Below are positions 20,198 to 29,299 of a DNA stretch of 64,000 bases, in pieces. This DNA is from Actinomycetota bacterium (GTDB lineage Bacteria > Actinomycetota > Actinomycetes > S36-B12 > CAIYMF01). Each line of letters opens with the position of its first letter. The first letter of the stretch is position 1. Where the stretch lies: positions 1 to 64,000 of the forward strand of contig WLRQ01000001.1 of the NCBI GenBank assembly GCA_009697815.1, given 5' to 3'. The translations under genes and the position numbers were made by a program. A model generated the notes under the pieces. It was not told where the DNA came from and did no database searches. It saw nothing but the letters and a program-made list of their open reading frames with translations.

Positions 20198-21561
20198 ATC
20201 ACCGGGTCGATCGACGCCACGGCACCGATGACATCGGCGACCTGGCCGCCCTCGCACATTGCCGCGGTGGCCTGGAGGTTGTTGAACGACGGGTCGCGGA
20301 AGTGGACCCGGTACGGGCGGGTGCCACCATCGCTGACGATGTGCACACCGAGCTCACCTCGCGGTGCCTCGGTCGCGGAGTAGACCTGGCCCGCGGGCAC
20401 CTTGAAGCCCTCAGTGACGAGCTTGAAGTGATGAATGAGAGCTTCCATCGACTCGCCCATGATGTGGCGGATGTGCTCGAGGGAGTTGCCCATGCCGTCT
20501 GCGCCAATGGCCAACTGCGAAGGCCAGGCGATCTTCTTGTCGGCCACCATCACCGGACCGGGCTCGAGCATGTCGAGCGCCTGCAGCACGATCCGGATCG
20601 ACTGGTTGATCTCCTCGAGCCGCACCAGGAAGCGTCCGTACACGTCACAGGTGTCGGTGGTGGGGACGTCGAAGTCGAACTTCTCGTAGCCGAAGTACGG
20701 CTGAGCCTTGCGGACGTCGTAAGGCAGCCCCGCGGAACGAAGGACGGGCCCGGTGATACCCAATGCCATGCAGCCCGCGAGGTCGAGGTAGCCGATGCCC
20801 GAGGTGCGGTCCTTCCAGACTCCGTTGTCGACGAGCATCCGAGGGACACCGTCGAGTTGCTTGGGCAACTGGGCCATGACCTTGCGGATGGCGGCAACGG
20901 CGCCCTCGGGGAGGTCCTGCGCGACGCCTCCGGGGCGGATGTACGCATGGTTCATCCGAAGGCCGGTGATCATCTCCAGAAGGTCCATGACAAGTTCGCG
21001 ATCGCGGAACCCGTTGGTCATGGCTGTGAGCGCGCCCATCTCGAAGCCACCCGTGGCCAGGCACACCAGGTGCGAGGTGATCCGGTTGAGCTCGAGTGTG
21101 ATGATCCGGATGAGGTTCGCGCGAGCCGGGATGTCGTCGACGATCCCGAGGAGTTTCTCCACGGCGTGGACATACCCGGCCTCGTTGGCCAACGGCGCGA
21201 GGTAGTCCATGCGCGTGACATAGGCGACTGCCTGAGTCCAGGTGCGGTACTCGAGGTTTTTCTCGATCCCGGTGTGGAGATAGCCGATGCCGCATCGAGC
21301 CTCGGTGACGGTCTCACCCTCGAGCTCGAGGATCAGGCGTAGGACGCCGTGGGTGGAGGGGTGCTGCGGCCCCATGTTGACGACGATGCGCTCCTTCTCA
21401 CCCTCGTCGGGGGCGAGCACGGAGTCCCAGTCCTGACCGATGACGGTGAAGACACGGCCTTCGGTGGTGTCGTAGGCACCCGCATACGCGTCGCTAGCTT
21501 GCGCGAGAGGAGGCTCATTGACGAGGTCGTCGTAGGACGTCTCGTAGGTGACATCGGCCAT
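20179..21561 (-). CDS. nuoD: NADH-quinone oxidoreductase subunit D
   Basis: A 460-residue 49-kDa subunit lining the quinone site. It has '[13 protein letters not shown]' (the quinone-site histidine loop), '[10 protein letters not shown]', '[20 protein letters not shown]' and the C-terminal 'DPVMGGVDR' family ending. The start is the ATG at 21561, which shares one base with the nuoC stop; the longer open frame upstream lies within nuoC. The last codons lie in the tandem repeat downstream. Confidence 0.97.
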   Translation of the reverse strand: MADVTYETSYDDLVNEPPLAQASDAYAGAYDTTEGRVFTVIGQDWDSVLAPDEGEKERIVVNMGPQHPSTHGVLRLILELEGETVTEARCGIGYLHTGIEKNLEYRTWTQAVAYVTRMDYLAPLANEAGYVHAVEKLLGIVDDIPARANLIRIITLELNRITSHLVCLATGGFEMGALTAMTNGFRDRELVMDLLEMITGLRMNHAYIRPGGVAQDLPEGAVAAIRKVMAQLPKQLDGVPRMLVDNGVWKDRTSGIGYLDLAGCMALGITGPVLRSAGLPYDVRKAQPYFGYEKFDFDVPTTDTCDVYGRFLVRLEEINQSIRIVLQALDMLEPGPVMVADKKIAWPSQLAIGADGMGNSLEHIRHIMGESMEALIHHFKLVTEGFKVPAGQVYSATEAPRGELGVHIVSDGGTRPYRVHFRDPSFNNLQATAAMCEGGQVADVIGAVASIDPVMGGVDR

Positions 21562-22271
21562 CAGGAGTAGGACCTCCGCTCGTCGGGCGGCGGGATCGTC
21601 GCACCCTTGTACTCGACCGGGATCCCGCCGAGCGGGTAGTCCTTGCGCCCGGGGTGGCCCGGCCAGTCGTCCGGCATGAGGATGCGCGTGAGCCCGGGGT
21701 GATCGTCGAAGACGATGCCGAACATGTCGAAGGCCTCGCGCTCGTGCCAGTCGTCGGCGGGATAGACCGACACGATGCTCGGCACATGTGGGTGCGACTC
21801 GGGCACTGACACCTCGACGCGCACGCGGCGGTTGTGCGTGATCGACAGGAAGTGCCACACCGCGTGCAGTTCGCGACCGGCCTGCTGCGGGTAGTGGACG
21901 CCCGAAACGCCAGTGCAGATCTCGAACCGCAGCGCCGGCTCGTCGCGCAGACGGCTGACGAACGCCAGCAAGTGCTCGGCGCGTACGTGGAAGGTGATCT
22001 CGTTGCGGTCGACGACGACATGCTCGACTGCGAGGGCGAGACTGAGCCCGTCGTCGGCGAGGGCGAGGTCGAGCTCGTCGGCCGCCTCGTCGAACCAACC
22101 GCCGAACGGACGCGCGGTGGGCGCAGGCATCTCGATCGTGCGGATGAGACCGCCATAGCCGGAGGTGTCACCACTGCCTGAGCCGCCGAACATGCCGCTG
22201 CGGACATCGACGACTGGAATGGTCGTGACACCCGCGGGTACGACGGCGGCGGTCTCCTGGGAGTCGGTCAC
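21561..22271 (-). CDS. nuoC: NADH-quinone oxidoreductase subunit C
   Basis: A 236-residue 30-kDa subunit with the hallmark '[20 protein letters not shown]' and the ending 'GRKDYPLGG'. An N-terminal stretch of about 45 residues is Gly/Ser/Val-rich. The start is the GTG at 22271, overlapping the nuoB stop by 4 bp; an open frame continues upstream but inside nuoB. Separate from nuoD, as usual in actinobacteria. Confidence 0.95.
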   Translation of the reverse strand: MTDSQETAAVVPAGVTTIPVVDVRSGMFGGSGSGDTSGYGGLIRTIEMPAPTARPFGGWFDEAADELDLALADDGLSLALAVEHVVVDRNEITFHVRAEHLLAFVSRLRDEPALRFEICTGVSGVHYPQQAGRELHAVWHFLSITHNRRVRVEVSVPESHPHVPSIVSVYPADDWHEREAFDMFGIVFDDHPGLTRILMPDDWPGHPGRKDYPLGGIPVEYKGATIPPPDERRSYS

Positions 22272-22822
22272 CGCAGTAGACCCTTCATGCTCGAGGTCGG
22301 GGTGGCGGCCATCGCGGCCTCCTCGAGCTCGGTGATCTCGTTGTCGCGGTTGACGCCGAGCTTCGTGGCGCGCACCTTGTCGTGAATTTTCAAGATCGCA
22401 TCGAGGAGCATCTCCGGCCGCGGCGGGCAGCCCGGGAGGTACATGTCGACCGGGACGACGTGGTCGACGCCCTGGACGATCGCGTAGTTGTTGAACATGC
22501 CGCCGCTGGAGGCGCACACACCCATGGCCAGAACCCACTTAGGGTCAGGCATCTGGTCATAGATCTGACGCAGCACAGGGGCCATCTTCTGGCTCACCCG
22601 GCCAGCCACAATCATGAGGTCGGCCTGTCGCGGCGAGGCGCGGAAGACCTCCATGCCGAAGCGCGCAAGGTCGTAGCGGCCGGCTCCGGACGCCATCATC
22701 TCGATCGAGCAACAGGCAAGACCGAATGTCGCCGGCCACATGGATCCGGCACGTGCGTACCCGGCCAGTTTCTCGACGGTCGTGAGCAGCACGCCGCTGG
22801 GGAGGTTCTCCTCGAGACCCAT
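22268..22822 (-). CDS. nuoB: NADH-quinone oxidoreductase subunit B
   Basis: A 184-residue subunit holding cluster N2: CC at 37-38 in '[10 protein letters not shown]', Cys103 in 'GVCASSGG' and Cys132 in 'PGCPPRPEM'. It delivers electrons to quinone. ATG start with GGAGG-like sequence upstream (AGGAGGGC). It lies 56 bp after nuoA. Confidence 0.97.
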   Translation of the reverse strand: MGLEENLPSGVLLTTVEKLAGYARAGSMWPATFGLACCSIEMMASGAGRYDLARFGMEVFRASPRQADLMIVAGRVSQKMAPVLRQIYDQMPDPKWVLAMGVCASSGGMFNNYAIVQGVDHVVPVDMYLPGCPPRPEMLLDAILKIHDKVRATKLGVNRDNEITELEEAAMAATPTSSMKGLLR

Positions 22823-22878
22823 GTGCTAGCCCTCCTGTCCGTGTGCTCGACGTGCGGGGTCTGTGGTGGTGCGACCGA

Positions 22879-23241
22879 TCAGTCCCATTCCAGCCCTCCA
22901 CGGCGCCAGACATATCCGTAGACCACGAGCACGGTGACGATGAACAGCGCCATCTCGAGCAAGCCGAAAAGGCGCAGTTGGTCGAAGGCCACCGCGAACG
23001 GGTAGAGGAAGACGATCTCGATGTCGAAGATGATGAAGAGCATCGCCGTGAGGTAGTAGCGGATCGGGAAGCGGCCACCGCCGATCGGCTGGGGCGTGGG
23101 GTCGATACCGCATTCGTAGGAGTCAAGCCGTGCGCGGTTGTAGCGACGGGGCCCGATCAGGGTCGGGGCCGCGACGGAGAACACCGCGAAGGCGATACCT
23201 AGGATGCCGAGCACCAGGATCGGCAGGTAGACCTCGCCCAC
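22879..23241 (-). CDS. nuoA: NADH-quinone oxidoreductase subunit A
   Basis: A 120-residue protein with three transmembrane helices. It has 'YECGIDPTPQPIGGGRFPIRYYL' (the TMH1-2 loop with the conserved Cys near the quinone channel) and 'IFDIEIVFLYPFA'. It is the first gene of nuoA-N. GTG start with GAGGGAAAGG upstream. A minus-strand TAGGCT box lies 33 bp ahead. Confidence 0.96.
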   Translation of the reverse strand: MGEVYLPILVLGILGIAFAVFSVAAPTLIGPRRYNRARLDSYECGIDPTPQPIGGGRFPIRYYLTAMLFIIFDIEIVFLYPFAVAFDQLRLFGLLEMALFIVTVLVVYGYVWRRGGLEWD

Positions 23242-23273
23242 TGTGGTGCCTTTCCCTCGGAGAAACCGTGCAG

Positions 23274-23279
23274 AGCCTA
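23274..23279 (-). promoter_or_regulatory. -10 box TAGGCT for nuoA
   Basis: Minus-strand TAGGCT in the 90-bp gap between menJ and nuoA. It would give a leader of about 25 nt containing the nuoA ribosome binding site, so nuoA-N may have its own promoter besides read-through from menJ. Confidence 0.45.
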
Positions 23280-23331
23280 CCTGTGCGACCTGTGGTGCCC
23301 GTGACCTACCCGTGACGTGCGCGAGCCGGAC

Positions 23332-24645
23332 TCAGGCCGCCGGGGCGATCTTGGCAAGTGCATTCACCAGCCGGTCGACCACCTGGCCGCCCCGCGGATC
23401 CCTCAGGTTGGACAGCATCGTCATGGTGAACTTCATCAACATCGGGTGAGAGAGGCCCTTTTGCGTTGCCAGCCGCATGATTTCGGGATTGCCGATCATC
23501 TTCACGAAGATGCGGCCGAGCGTGTAGTAGCCGCCGTACTCGGCCTTGAGCCGACGCGGGTAATCCGCCATAGCCTTCTCACGAGAGTAGGCGGTCGGGC
23601 GCCGCAAGGCCTGGGCCATGACCTCGGCCGCGAGTTGGCCGGACTCCATTGCGTAGGCGATCCCCTCGCCATTGAACGGGTTCACCATGCCCGCGGAATC
23701 ACCGACGAGCAGGAGACCGTCGGCGTAGTGGGGCTTGCGATTGAACGCCATCGGGAGAGCGGCTCCACGGACGGGCTCCGTGCGGGTCTCCTCGGAGAAG
23801 CCGTACTCGGGCGCCGCCCGATCGACCCACCGCTGAAGCAGGGCCCGGTAGTCGACCTTGCCGAACGCGGGACTGGAGTCGAGGATGCCGAGCCCGACGT
23901 TCACGGTGCCATCGCCGAGCCCGAAGACCCAGCCATACCCTGGCAGCAGCTTGTCTCCGTCCCAGAGCTCGAGGTGGCTCTCGAGCCACTCGTCACTGGT
24001 GAATGGGCTCGTGTAGTAGGTACGGACGGCCACACCCATCGGCCGGTTCTCCAGGCGCTCACGTCCCGACGCAACCGAGAGCCGACTGGAGTTGCCATCG
24101 GCCGCCACCACGATCGGCGCTCGATAGGTGACGACGTCGTGCTTGGTGCCGTCGGCGTCGGTGGTGCGTGCCGTGACGCCCACGATGCGACCGGTGCGGT
24201 CATCGCGCACTGGGCCCGCGACCGAGGTGCGCTCGAGGACACGTGCGCCGGCCTTCTGGGCCGCTCGGGCCAGGACCTCGTCGAAGTCCTTGCGGGTTCG
24301 GGTGAGTCCGTAGTTGGGGAAGCTTGCGAGATCAGGCCAGGGCATCTCGAGGCGGTGGCCTCCCCCGATGATCCGAAGACCGACATTGTGGGCCCAACCG
24401 TTCTCGGGGCCGGTGTCGATACCCATCTCGACGAGCTGCTTGACGGCGCGGGGGGTGAGGCCGTCGCCGCACACCTTCTCGCGAGGGAACGCCGTCTTCT
24501 CCAGCACTAGGACGTCCAGCCCACGCTGGGCGAGGTGGTAGGCCGTGGCCGCACCGGCGGGGCCGGCGCCCACAACGATGACGTCGGCGTCGGTCTCTGA
24601 GGTTCGCGGGGTCGACTGGGTCGACTGGCTCGGCACTGTGCTCAC
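23332..24645 (-). CDS. menJ: Geranylgeranyl-reductase-family flavoprotein, probable menaquinone reductase (MenJ type)
   Basis: A 437-residue FAD-dependent enzyme: dinucleotide motif 'VVGAGPAGAATAYHLAQRG' (about residues 25-43), 'KVCGDGLTPRAVKQL', and the second FAD motif 'LLVGDSAGMVNPFNGEGIAYA'. Members reduce double bonds of isoprenoid chains; in mycobacteria MenJ saturates one bond of the menaquinone side chain. The position beside men genes and directly before nuoA supports the menaquinone substrate. GTG start. A Rex operator lies about 43 bp upstream. Reduction of another polyprenyl chain (for example a lipid or chlorophyll-like substrate) cannot be excluded. Confidence 0.82.
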   Translation of the reverse strand: MSTVPSQSTQSTPRTSETDADVIVVGAGPAGAATAYHLAQRGLDVLVLEKTAFPREKVCGDGLTPRAVKQLVEMGIDTGPENGWAHNVGLRIIGGGHRLEMPWPDLASFPNYGLTRTRKDFDEVLARAAQKAGARVLERTSVAGPVRDDRTGRIVGVTARTTDADGTKHDVVTYRAPIVVAADGNSSRLSVASGRERLENRPMGVAVRTYYTSPFTSDEWLESHLELWDGDKLLPGYGWVFGLGDGTVNVGLGILDSSPAFGKVDYRALLQRWVDRAAPEYGFSEETRTEPVRGAALPMAFNRKPHYADGLLLVGDSAGMVNPFNGEGIAYAMESGQLAAEVMAQALRRPTAYSREKAMADYPRRLKAEYGGYYTLGRIFVKMIGNPEIMRLATQKGLSHPMLMKFTMTMLSNLRDPRGGQVVDRLVNALAKIAPAA

Positions 24646-24687
24646 GGGGTCAAGGATCCTCGGGGTACGGACGGCTCGCGCGTGCGC

Positions 24688-24705
24688 TTGTGAATTAGTT
24701 CACGA
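24688..24705. promoter_or_regulatory. Rex operator (ROP)
   Basis: TTGTGAATTAGTTCACGA matches the Streptomyces Rex consensus TTGTGAA-N4-TTCACAA at 13 of 14 defined positions. It sits 43 bp ahead of menJ and would overlap the first transcribed bases if the minus-strand TAGAGT at 24716-24721 is the -10 box. Rex itself is encoded at 43421-44113. Binding would repress menJ and possibly nuoA-N when NADH is low. Confidence 0.85.
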
Positions 24706-24715
24706 AGACAGCCGT

Positions 24716-24721
24716 ACTCTA
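24716..24721 (-). promoter_or_regulatory. Candidate -10 box TAGAGT for menJ
   Basis: Minus-strand TAGAGT eleven bases upstream of the Rex operator, giving a leader of about 64 nt to the menJ GTG. Another AT-rich possibility lies within the operator itself (CTAATT). Confidence 0.35.
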
Positions 24722-24846
24722 TCGCCACCCGCGAGCGGCTCCCAGGCGACCCGTGGAACCCGGAGGGAACCACGGCACCAGACACCTGCCAAAGAGATGT
24801 GCGCCACGTACGACGCCGTCGGGCTGCCGACCACGGCCCGGGCGCC

Positions 24847-24852
24847 TAGCCT
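24847..24852 (+). promoter_or_regulatory. -10 box TAGCCT for menF (leaderless)
   Basis: TAGCCT ends 7 nt before the GTG at 24860, placing the transcription start at or next to the start codon. No Shine-Dalgarno sequence is visible. Confidence 0.5.
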
Positions 24853-24859
24853 GGGGCAC

Positions 24860-26167
24860 GTGCACATCGCGTCGTCCCCCGTGAACGGACTTCCGGCGAC
24901 GATCCGCACGGTTGGCCTTCCCAGCGCCCTCAGCTCCCGAGCCCTGCTATCCCTGCTGCCTCGCACCGTCACAACGATGTCGTGGGTCACCACTGATGAC
25001 GACGGCGAGGACTCAGGCCTCGTCGGATGGGGAGAGGCGGCGCGTCTGGAGATTGGCGGCGCCGAGCGCTTCTCCCGTGCCCAGCGGTGGTGGTCACAGT
25101 GGCTCTCCAGCGCAGATGCCGAGGACGACATCGACCTGCCGGGCACAGGGCCCGTGGCATTCGCCTCCTTCGCCTTCGACTCCCAGCCCGGCTCGTCGGT
25201 CGTCGTCGTGCCGAAGATCGTGATCGGCCGTCGGGGTGGCATCACCTGGCTCACCGTCGTCGCCGCATCCTCGGGAGAAGCCGCGCATGCGGTCGCCGAA
25301 ACCCTGGCCGCGCTCGGCCATCCCACCGCCGTGCCCCCCGCGCCCACAGGCGTGACCTACACGGAGGGGTCGCTCTCAGTTCCCGAATGGCAAACCGCGG
25401 TCGGCGAGGCCGTGGGCCGCATCGGCAAGGGCGAACTCGACAAAGTGGTACTCGCCCGCGACGTGATCGCCACCGCCGACAGCCCGATAGACCCGCGCTA
25501 CCTGCTCACGACCTTGGCGTCCCGGTTCCCGAACTGCTGGACTTTTTCCGTCGACGGCCTCATCGGCGCCACCCCCGAAATGCTCGTGCGCCGGATGGGC
25601 GACAGTGTCACCTCGCGGGTCCTCGCGGGCACGGTCCGACGCTCCTCGGACGCCTCGTCGGATGCCTCGCTCGCCTCGGCACTCCTTGAGTCTCCGAAAG
25701 ACCATGCCGAGCATGAATACGCCGTGCAGTCTGTGGCGCTGGCTCTGGCCACCCACTGCACCGACCTCGACGTCCCCAGCACTCCGCGGCTCTTGCGTCT
25801 CGCGAATGTGCAACACCTGGCCACCGACGTGTCCGGGGTGCTGGCCGACGGCGCCCCGGTTCTTGCGCTCGCTGCATCGCTCCACCCCACTGCCGCGGTG
25901 TGCGGCACCCCCACCGAGCGCGCATTCGCGGTCATCCGCGAGCTCGAGGGTATGGACCGCGGCCGCTACGCCGGCCCCGTCGGGTGGATGGACTCACGCG
26001 GCGACGGCGAGTTCGGCATCGCGCTCCGTTGCGCCGCGATCGAGAGTGATCGACGCCTGCGACTCTTCGCTGGCTGTGGACTCGTCGCAGGATCAGACCC
26101 TGACGACGAACTCGCCGAATCGCAGGCAAAATTCCGAGCGATGCGTGGAGTGCTCGAGCCGCTCTGA
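24860..26167 (+). CDS. menF: Isochorismate synthase (menaquinone pathway)
   Basis: A 435-residue chorismate-binding enzyme. It has 'GKGELDKVVLARDV' (catalytic Lys region), 'SRVLAGTVRR', 'DHAEHEYAVQSV', 'VQHLATDVSG', 'LHPTAAVCGTPTERA' with the conserved PTAAVCG loop, and 'YAGPVGWMDSRGDGEFGIALR'. It converts chorismate to isochorismate, the entry to menaquinone synthesis. The GTG at 24860 is chosen because of the adjacent -10 box; ATG codons at 24798 and 24978 are alternatives. Next to menD/menC/menE/menA, so a siderophore role is less likely. Confidence 0.9.
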   Translation: MHIASSPVNGLPATIRTVGLPSALSSRALLSLLPRTVTTMSWVTTDDDGEDSGLVGWGEAARLEIGGAERFSRAQRWWSQWLSSADAEDDIDLPGTGPVAFASFAFDSQPGSSVVVVPKIVIGRRGGITWLTVVAASSGEAAHAVAETLAALGHPTAVPPAPTGVTYTEGSLSVPEWQTAVGEAVGRIGKGELDKVVLARDVIATADSPIDPRYLLTTLASRFPNCWTFSVDGLIGATPEMLVRRMGDSVTSRVLAGTVRRSSDASSDASLASALLESPKDHAEHEYAVQSVALALATHCTDLDVPSTPRLLRLANVQHLATDVSGVLADGAPVLALAASLHPTAAVCGTPTERAFAVIRELEGMDRGRYAGPVGWMDSRGDGEFGIALRCAAIESDRRLRLFAGCGLVAGSDPDDELAESQAKFRAMRGVLEPL

Positions 26168-26219
26168 CACCACTATGTACTGACGGATTGTCGGGCGAGG
26201 GGCCGGCGACGCGGTCCGT

Positions 26220-28148
26220 TCAATCGCTCGCATCGAGATCACTCGAGTCGAGCGCGTTCACCTCGAGGTCGACCGTGAGATCAGAGGACGTGCCTGCGTT
26301 TGCGTCGAGATCACGCAGCGCTACCGACACGTCCACCGCGATATCGCGCAGTAGTTGGGCCTCCGACGCCCGATCGCCCACCTTCGCGATGATGACCCGA
26401 ACACTGCCGGCGGCCGTCGCGTCGTCGAGTGCGGTAACCAATGACGTGACGTCGGAGACCACAGCGACTCCGTCGACTGCCGCTGCCTTCGCGACTGCAG
26501 CGAGGTCGAGCCCCAATGGAGTGCCGAACACCCGCTCGAAATGCTCGGTGCCCGCCTGCTCGAGTTGGCCGAAGATTCCCCCGCCGTCGTTGTCGACCAC
26601 CACGATCACGAGATCAGGGCGAGGCTCATCGTCGCCCACCACAAGTCCGTTGTGGTCGTGGAGGAATGCCAGATCACCCAAGAGTGCGTAGGCGGTTCCC
26701 CCTGTCACACTCACGACATCGGTGTCGCCGTCCTCGTCGACATGCAGGGTGGTACGCGCCGATTGGTGAGCAAGCGCCGCACCCCACGCTGTCGAGACGA
26801 GTCCATCGATCCCCGAGGCGCCACGGTTGCCGATCACGAACGGCGCTTCCTCGCTCTCGCGGACCCGGGCGAATGCTTCGAGGTGCCGCACCGGCCACGA
26901 CGACGCGACGAGAAGCAACGTGCTCGAATCGAGGACGTCCCACAAGGTGCGAGCGACGTCAGGGCCGGTCAGCCCGGACGCGTCGTCGAGGCGCTTGGAC
27001 ACTGCGAGTGACGCTCGCGCGTCCGCCGCGAGCCAGGAGTCGAGCCAGGAGTCGTCGTAAGCGTCGTAGGCCGACGGGGGCTCGGGGACGACGGAGACGA
27101 ACACAGTCGCTCCGCGAGTGGGGTCCGGGCGTCGAACCGCGTCACGCTCGTCAGCGACCACGACCATCGGAGCGTCTCGGATCATCGCCAGCACCGGCCT
27201 CGAGAGTCCCGGCATGCCGACGCAGACGACGATCTCAGGGCGATGCGCCTCTCGAAACACGGCGTCGGCAAGCAGAAGAGGCCCGTGAGCGAGGGCGGTG
27301 TCGCCGCTTCGCGCGTTACCACTTGGCTCGCTGAACAGCGGCCATCCGCACGATTCTGCGAGGGCGACGGCGGCATCGCTACTCTCGACATCGAGGACAT
27401 CCCCCACAACCACCACCCCGCGCGTGGGCACGATGCGGTCCGGGTCAGTGTCGGAGTTGGGCCCGAGCAGCATTCCGAGAACTTCGTCGAGTGGCTGCGA
27501 GGCCGCCATGGCCAGACGGGCGTCGGCAGCAATCGGCAGGCGCTCGTTCGGATCACTTCCGAGTGGCGCGAGCCCGAGGGGCTCCACCCAGTTCTGGTCG
27601 TCGTCGGGCACGAGTGGATCGCGAAACGCGACATTGAGATGGACGGGGCCACTGTTCGAGGACTCAGCACTCACCGCGATCGCGCGCGCAACCACCGACC
27701 GCCAGTAGCGCACCTGGCCAAGCCGCGGCTCAGCGACGGCCATGTCGTGAGACCACCGGACACGGTCACCGAAGAATTTCACCTGATCGATGGTCTGGTG
27801 CGCGCCGGTGTCGCGGAGCTCTGCAGGCCGGTCAGCCGTGATCGCGATCAGCGGGACGCCCGAGTAGGAGGCCTCGACCATCGCGGGCACCAAGTTTGCG
27901 ACCGCCGTTCCGCTGGTGGTCACCATGGCGACGGGCTCGCGGCTGACCTTGGCCAGACCGAGTGCGAGGAAGCCAGCACTGCGTTCGTCGATCCGCACGT
28001 GGAGGCGGAGATCACCGCGCGCATCGGCATCCGCGAGTGCGATCGCCAAAGCCGCACTGCGACTTCCCGGGCAGAGAACCACCTCGGCGACGCCGCCGCA
28101 GACCAACTCGTCGACGATGACGCGGGCCATGGCAGTGGATGGGTTCAT
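26220..28148 (-). CDS. menD: 2-succinyl-5-enolpyruvyl-6-hydroxy-3-cyclohexene-1-carboxylate synthase
   Basis: A 642-residue ThDP enzyme that joins 2-oxoglutarate to isochorismate. It has the N-terminal 'VVLCPGSRSAALAIAL' (MenD signature, near residues 22-37), a glutamate-containing 'TTSGTAVANLVPAMVEASYS', and a C-terminal ThDP domain with 'GDLAFLHDHNGL' and 'VDNDGGGIFGQLEQA'. The ATG at 28148 overlaps the menC stop by 4 bp and has GGGAGA upstream. It is convergent with menF. Confidence 0.95.
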   Translation of the reverse strand: MNPSTAMARVIVDELVCGGVAEVVLCPGSRSAALAIALADADARGDLRLHVRIDERSAGFLALGLAKVSREPVAMVTTSGTAVANLVPAMVEASYSGVPLIAITADRPAELRDTGAHQTIDQVKFFGDRVRWSHDMAVAEPRLGQVRYWRSVVARAIAVSAESSNSGPVHLNVAFRDPLVPDDDQNWVEPLGLAPLGSDPNERLPIAADARLAMAASQPLDEVLGMLLGPNSDTDPDRIVPTRGVVVVGDVLDVESSDAAVALAESCGWPLFSEPSGNARSGDTALAHGPLLLADAVFREAHRPEIVVCVGMPGLSRPVLAMIRDAPMVVVADERDAVRRPDPTRGATVFVSVVPEPPSAYDAYDDSWLDSWLAADARASLAVSKRLDDASGLTGPDVARTLWDVLDSSTLLLVASSWPVRHLEAFARVRESEEAPFVIGNRGASGIDGLVSTAWGAALAHQSARTTLHVDEDGDTDVVSVTGGTAYALLGDLAFLHDHNGLVVGDDEPRPDLVIVVVDNDGGGIFGQLEQAGTEHFERVFGTPLGLDLAAVAKAAAVDGVAVVSDVTSLVTALDDATAAGSVRVIIAKVGDRASEAQLLRDIAVDVSVALRDLDANAGTSSDLTVDLEVNALDSSDLDASD

Positions 28149-29233
28149 GAGTGATCTCCCGTTGACGTGGAGGCGAGGGATCGTTGCAGGCGCTCGAGCC
28201 ACCAGCGCGCCCGCTCGGCGCCAATTCGCTGATGAGCGGCTCGCAATGAGTCGGGGTCGGGTTCGTGGCGCACGACCGACAGTCTGCCGTCCACGGGCAC
28301 TGCCGTCTGCCCAGCGAGGTCGGCCGCGAGAAGCCGACCCGTGCCGAATCCACACGCAAGCGGCGGATCGGGCAGCGCCCCCGCCAGCGCGAGGCCGGCC
28401 GAGAGCCCGACGCTGGAGTCGAGTGCCCCGCTCACGGTGACGGGGAGGCCCACTGCGAGTGCGATCGCGAGTGCACGGCTCACACCCCCGAGTGGGATCG
28501 CCTTCAGGATCAGGACATCAGCCGCAGCGCGGACTCTCTCGGCGAGATCGCCGTCGCCGCCAGCGAGGCGGGGCGCCAGACGAACCCCCTCGTCAACCGC
28601 GAGTCGGACGTGGGTTCTGCTTCGCAGCGAGGTCATCTCTTCGAGCGTCGCACAGGGCTGCTCGGCGTACTCGAGCCCACCGGCGAGATCGTCGAGTACC
28701 GCGAGCCGTTCGATGGCCTGCTCCAGAGTCCATGCCCCGTTGACGTCGATACGGATTCGGCCGTCGGCCGCTCCGCAGTCATCGAGAGCCGCACGCACGG
28801 CCGAGACCCTCGCCACATCTGAGTCGAAGGCCTGCCCGCGTTCGCCGACCTTCACCTTGATCGTGGTACAGCCGTCGACCGTGACCGCATCCGTGACGAG
28901 TTCGGTGACCGATTCCGGAGCAAGGGCCGGGACGATCGCATTGACCTCGACGTGGTCGCGTCGGGCCGCAGGCCACTCCCCTCGCGCTGCCTCAAGAGCG
29001 CCGACGAGCCAGCGTGCGGCAGTCGCGTCGTCGTACTCAGGGAAGGGAGTCCACTCACCCCAGCGGTCGCCGATCCGCAGCAGCACGCCCTCGCGCAGCT
29101 CGGTGCCTCGAAATCGTCGGGTGAGCGGGAGCGCGAACGCGACCGCGTCCTCGATGCCGGCCCGGGCGAGCTGCGGCGTCATGCCGGTGCGCGAGCCCAC
29201 GGGTGTCCTCTCAGCGGCGATCGTCCCCGTCAT
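28145..29233 (-). CDS. menC: o-Succinylbenzoate synthase
   Basis: A 362-residue enolase-superfamily enzyme dehydrating SHCHC to o-succinylbenzoate. It shows the paired lysines 'IKVKVGE', the metal ligands in 'RIDVNGAW', 'EYAEQPC' and 'AVDEGV', and the second catalytic lysine in 'LILKAIPLGG'. The start may be the ATG at 29233 or the one at 29182 ('MTPQLAR'); the former is listed as it is nearer the promoter. It is divergent from menE. Confidence 0.9.
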   Translation of the reverse strand: MTGTIAAERTPVGSRTGMTPQLARAGIEDAVAFALPLTRRFRGTELREGVLLRIGDRWGEWTPFPEYDDATAARWLVGALEAARGEWPAARRDHVEVNAIVPALAPESVTELVTDAVTVDGCTTIKVKVGERGQAFDSDVARVSAVRAALDDCGAADGRIRIDVNGAWTLEQAIERLAVLDDLAGGLEYAEQPCATLEEMTSLRSRTHVRLAVDEGVRLAPRLAGGDGDLAERVRAAADVLILKAIPLGGVSRALAIALAVGLPVTVSGALDSSVGLSAGLALAGALPDPPLACGFGTGRLLAADLAGQTAVPVDGRLSVVRHEPDPDSLRAAHQRIGAERARWWLERLQRSLASTSTGDHS

Positions 29234-29245
29234 TGGGGAACCTGA

Positions 29246-29262
29246 GCGGCCTCTAAGGCCGC
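29246..29262. promoter_or_regulatory. Hairpin in the menC leader
   Basis: GCGGCC-TCTAA-GGCCGC, a perfect 6-bp stem with a 5-nt loop, lies 12 bp ahead of the menC ATG and overlaps the likely menC transcription start. Confidence 0.35.
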
Positions 29263-29296
29263 CTAGGGCACATTCACCGCAAACCCTAGGCTGCGG
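29259..29296. promoter_or_regulatory. Symmetrical divergent menC/menE promoter with CCTAGG inverted repeat
   Basis: CCGCCTAGGG (29259-29268) is mirrored by CCCTAGGCTGCGG (29284-29296). Each arm contains the -10 box of one gene: minus-strand TAGGCG (29260-29265) for menC and plus-strand TAGGCT (29287-29292) for menE, the latter 7 nt before the menE GTG. The arrangement would allow both promoters to compete or be co-regulated. Confidence 0.5.
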
Positions 29297-29299
29297 GGT

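Noticed and set aside
23317-24510. A 397-residue plus-strand frame opposite menJ
   Set aside because: Antisense shadow of a well-supported flavoprotein gene, with no domain signature.
26168-26219. Imperfect GC stem between menF and menD as a terminator
   Set aside because: The stem needs a two-base bulge and has no T-run; too weak to list.
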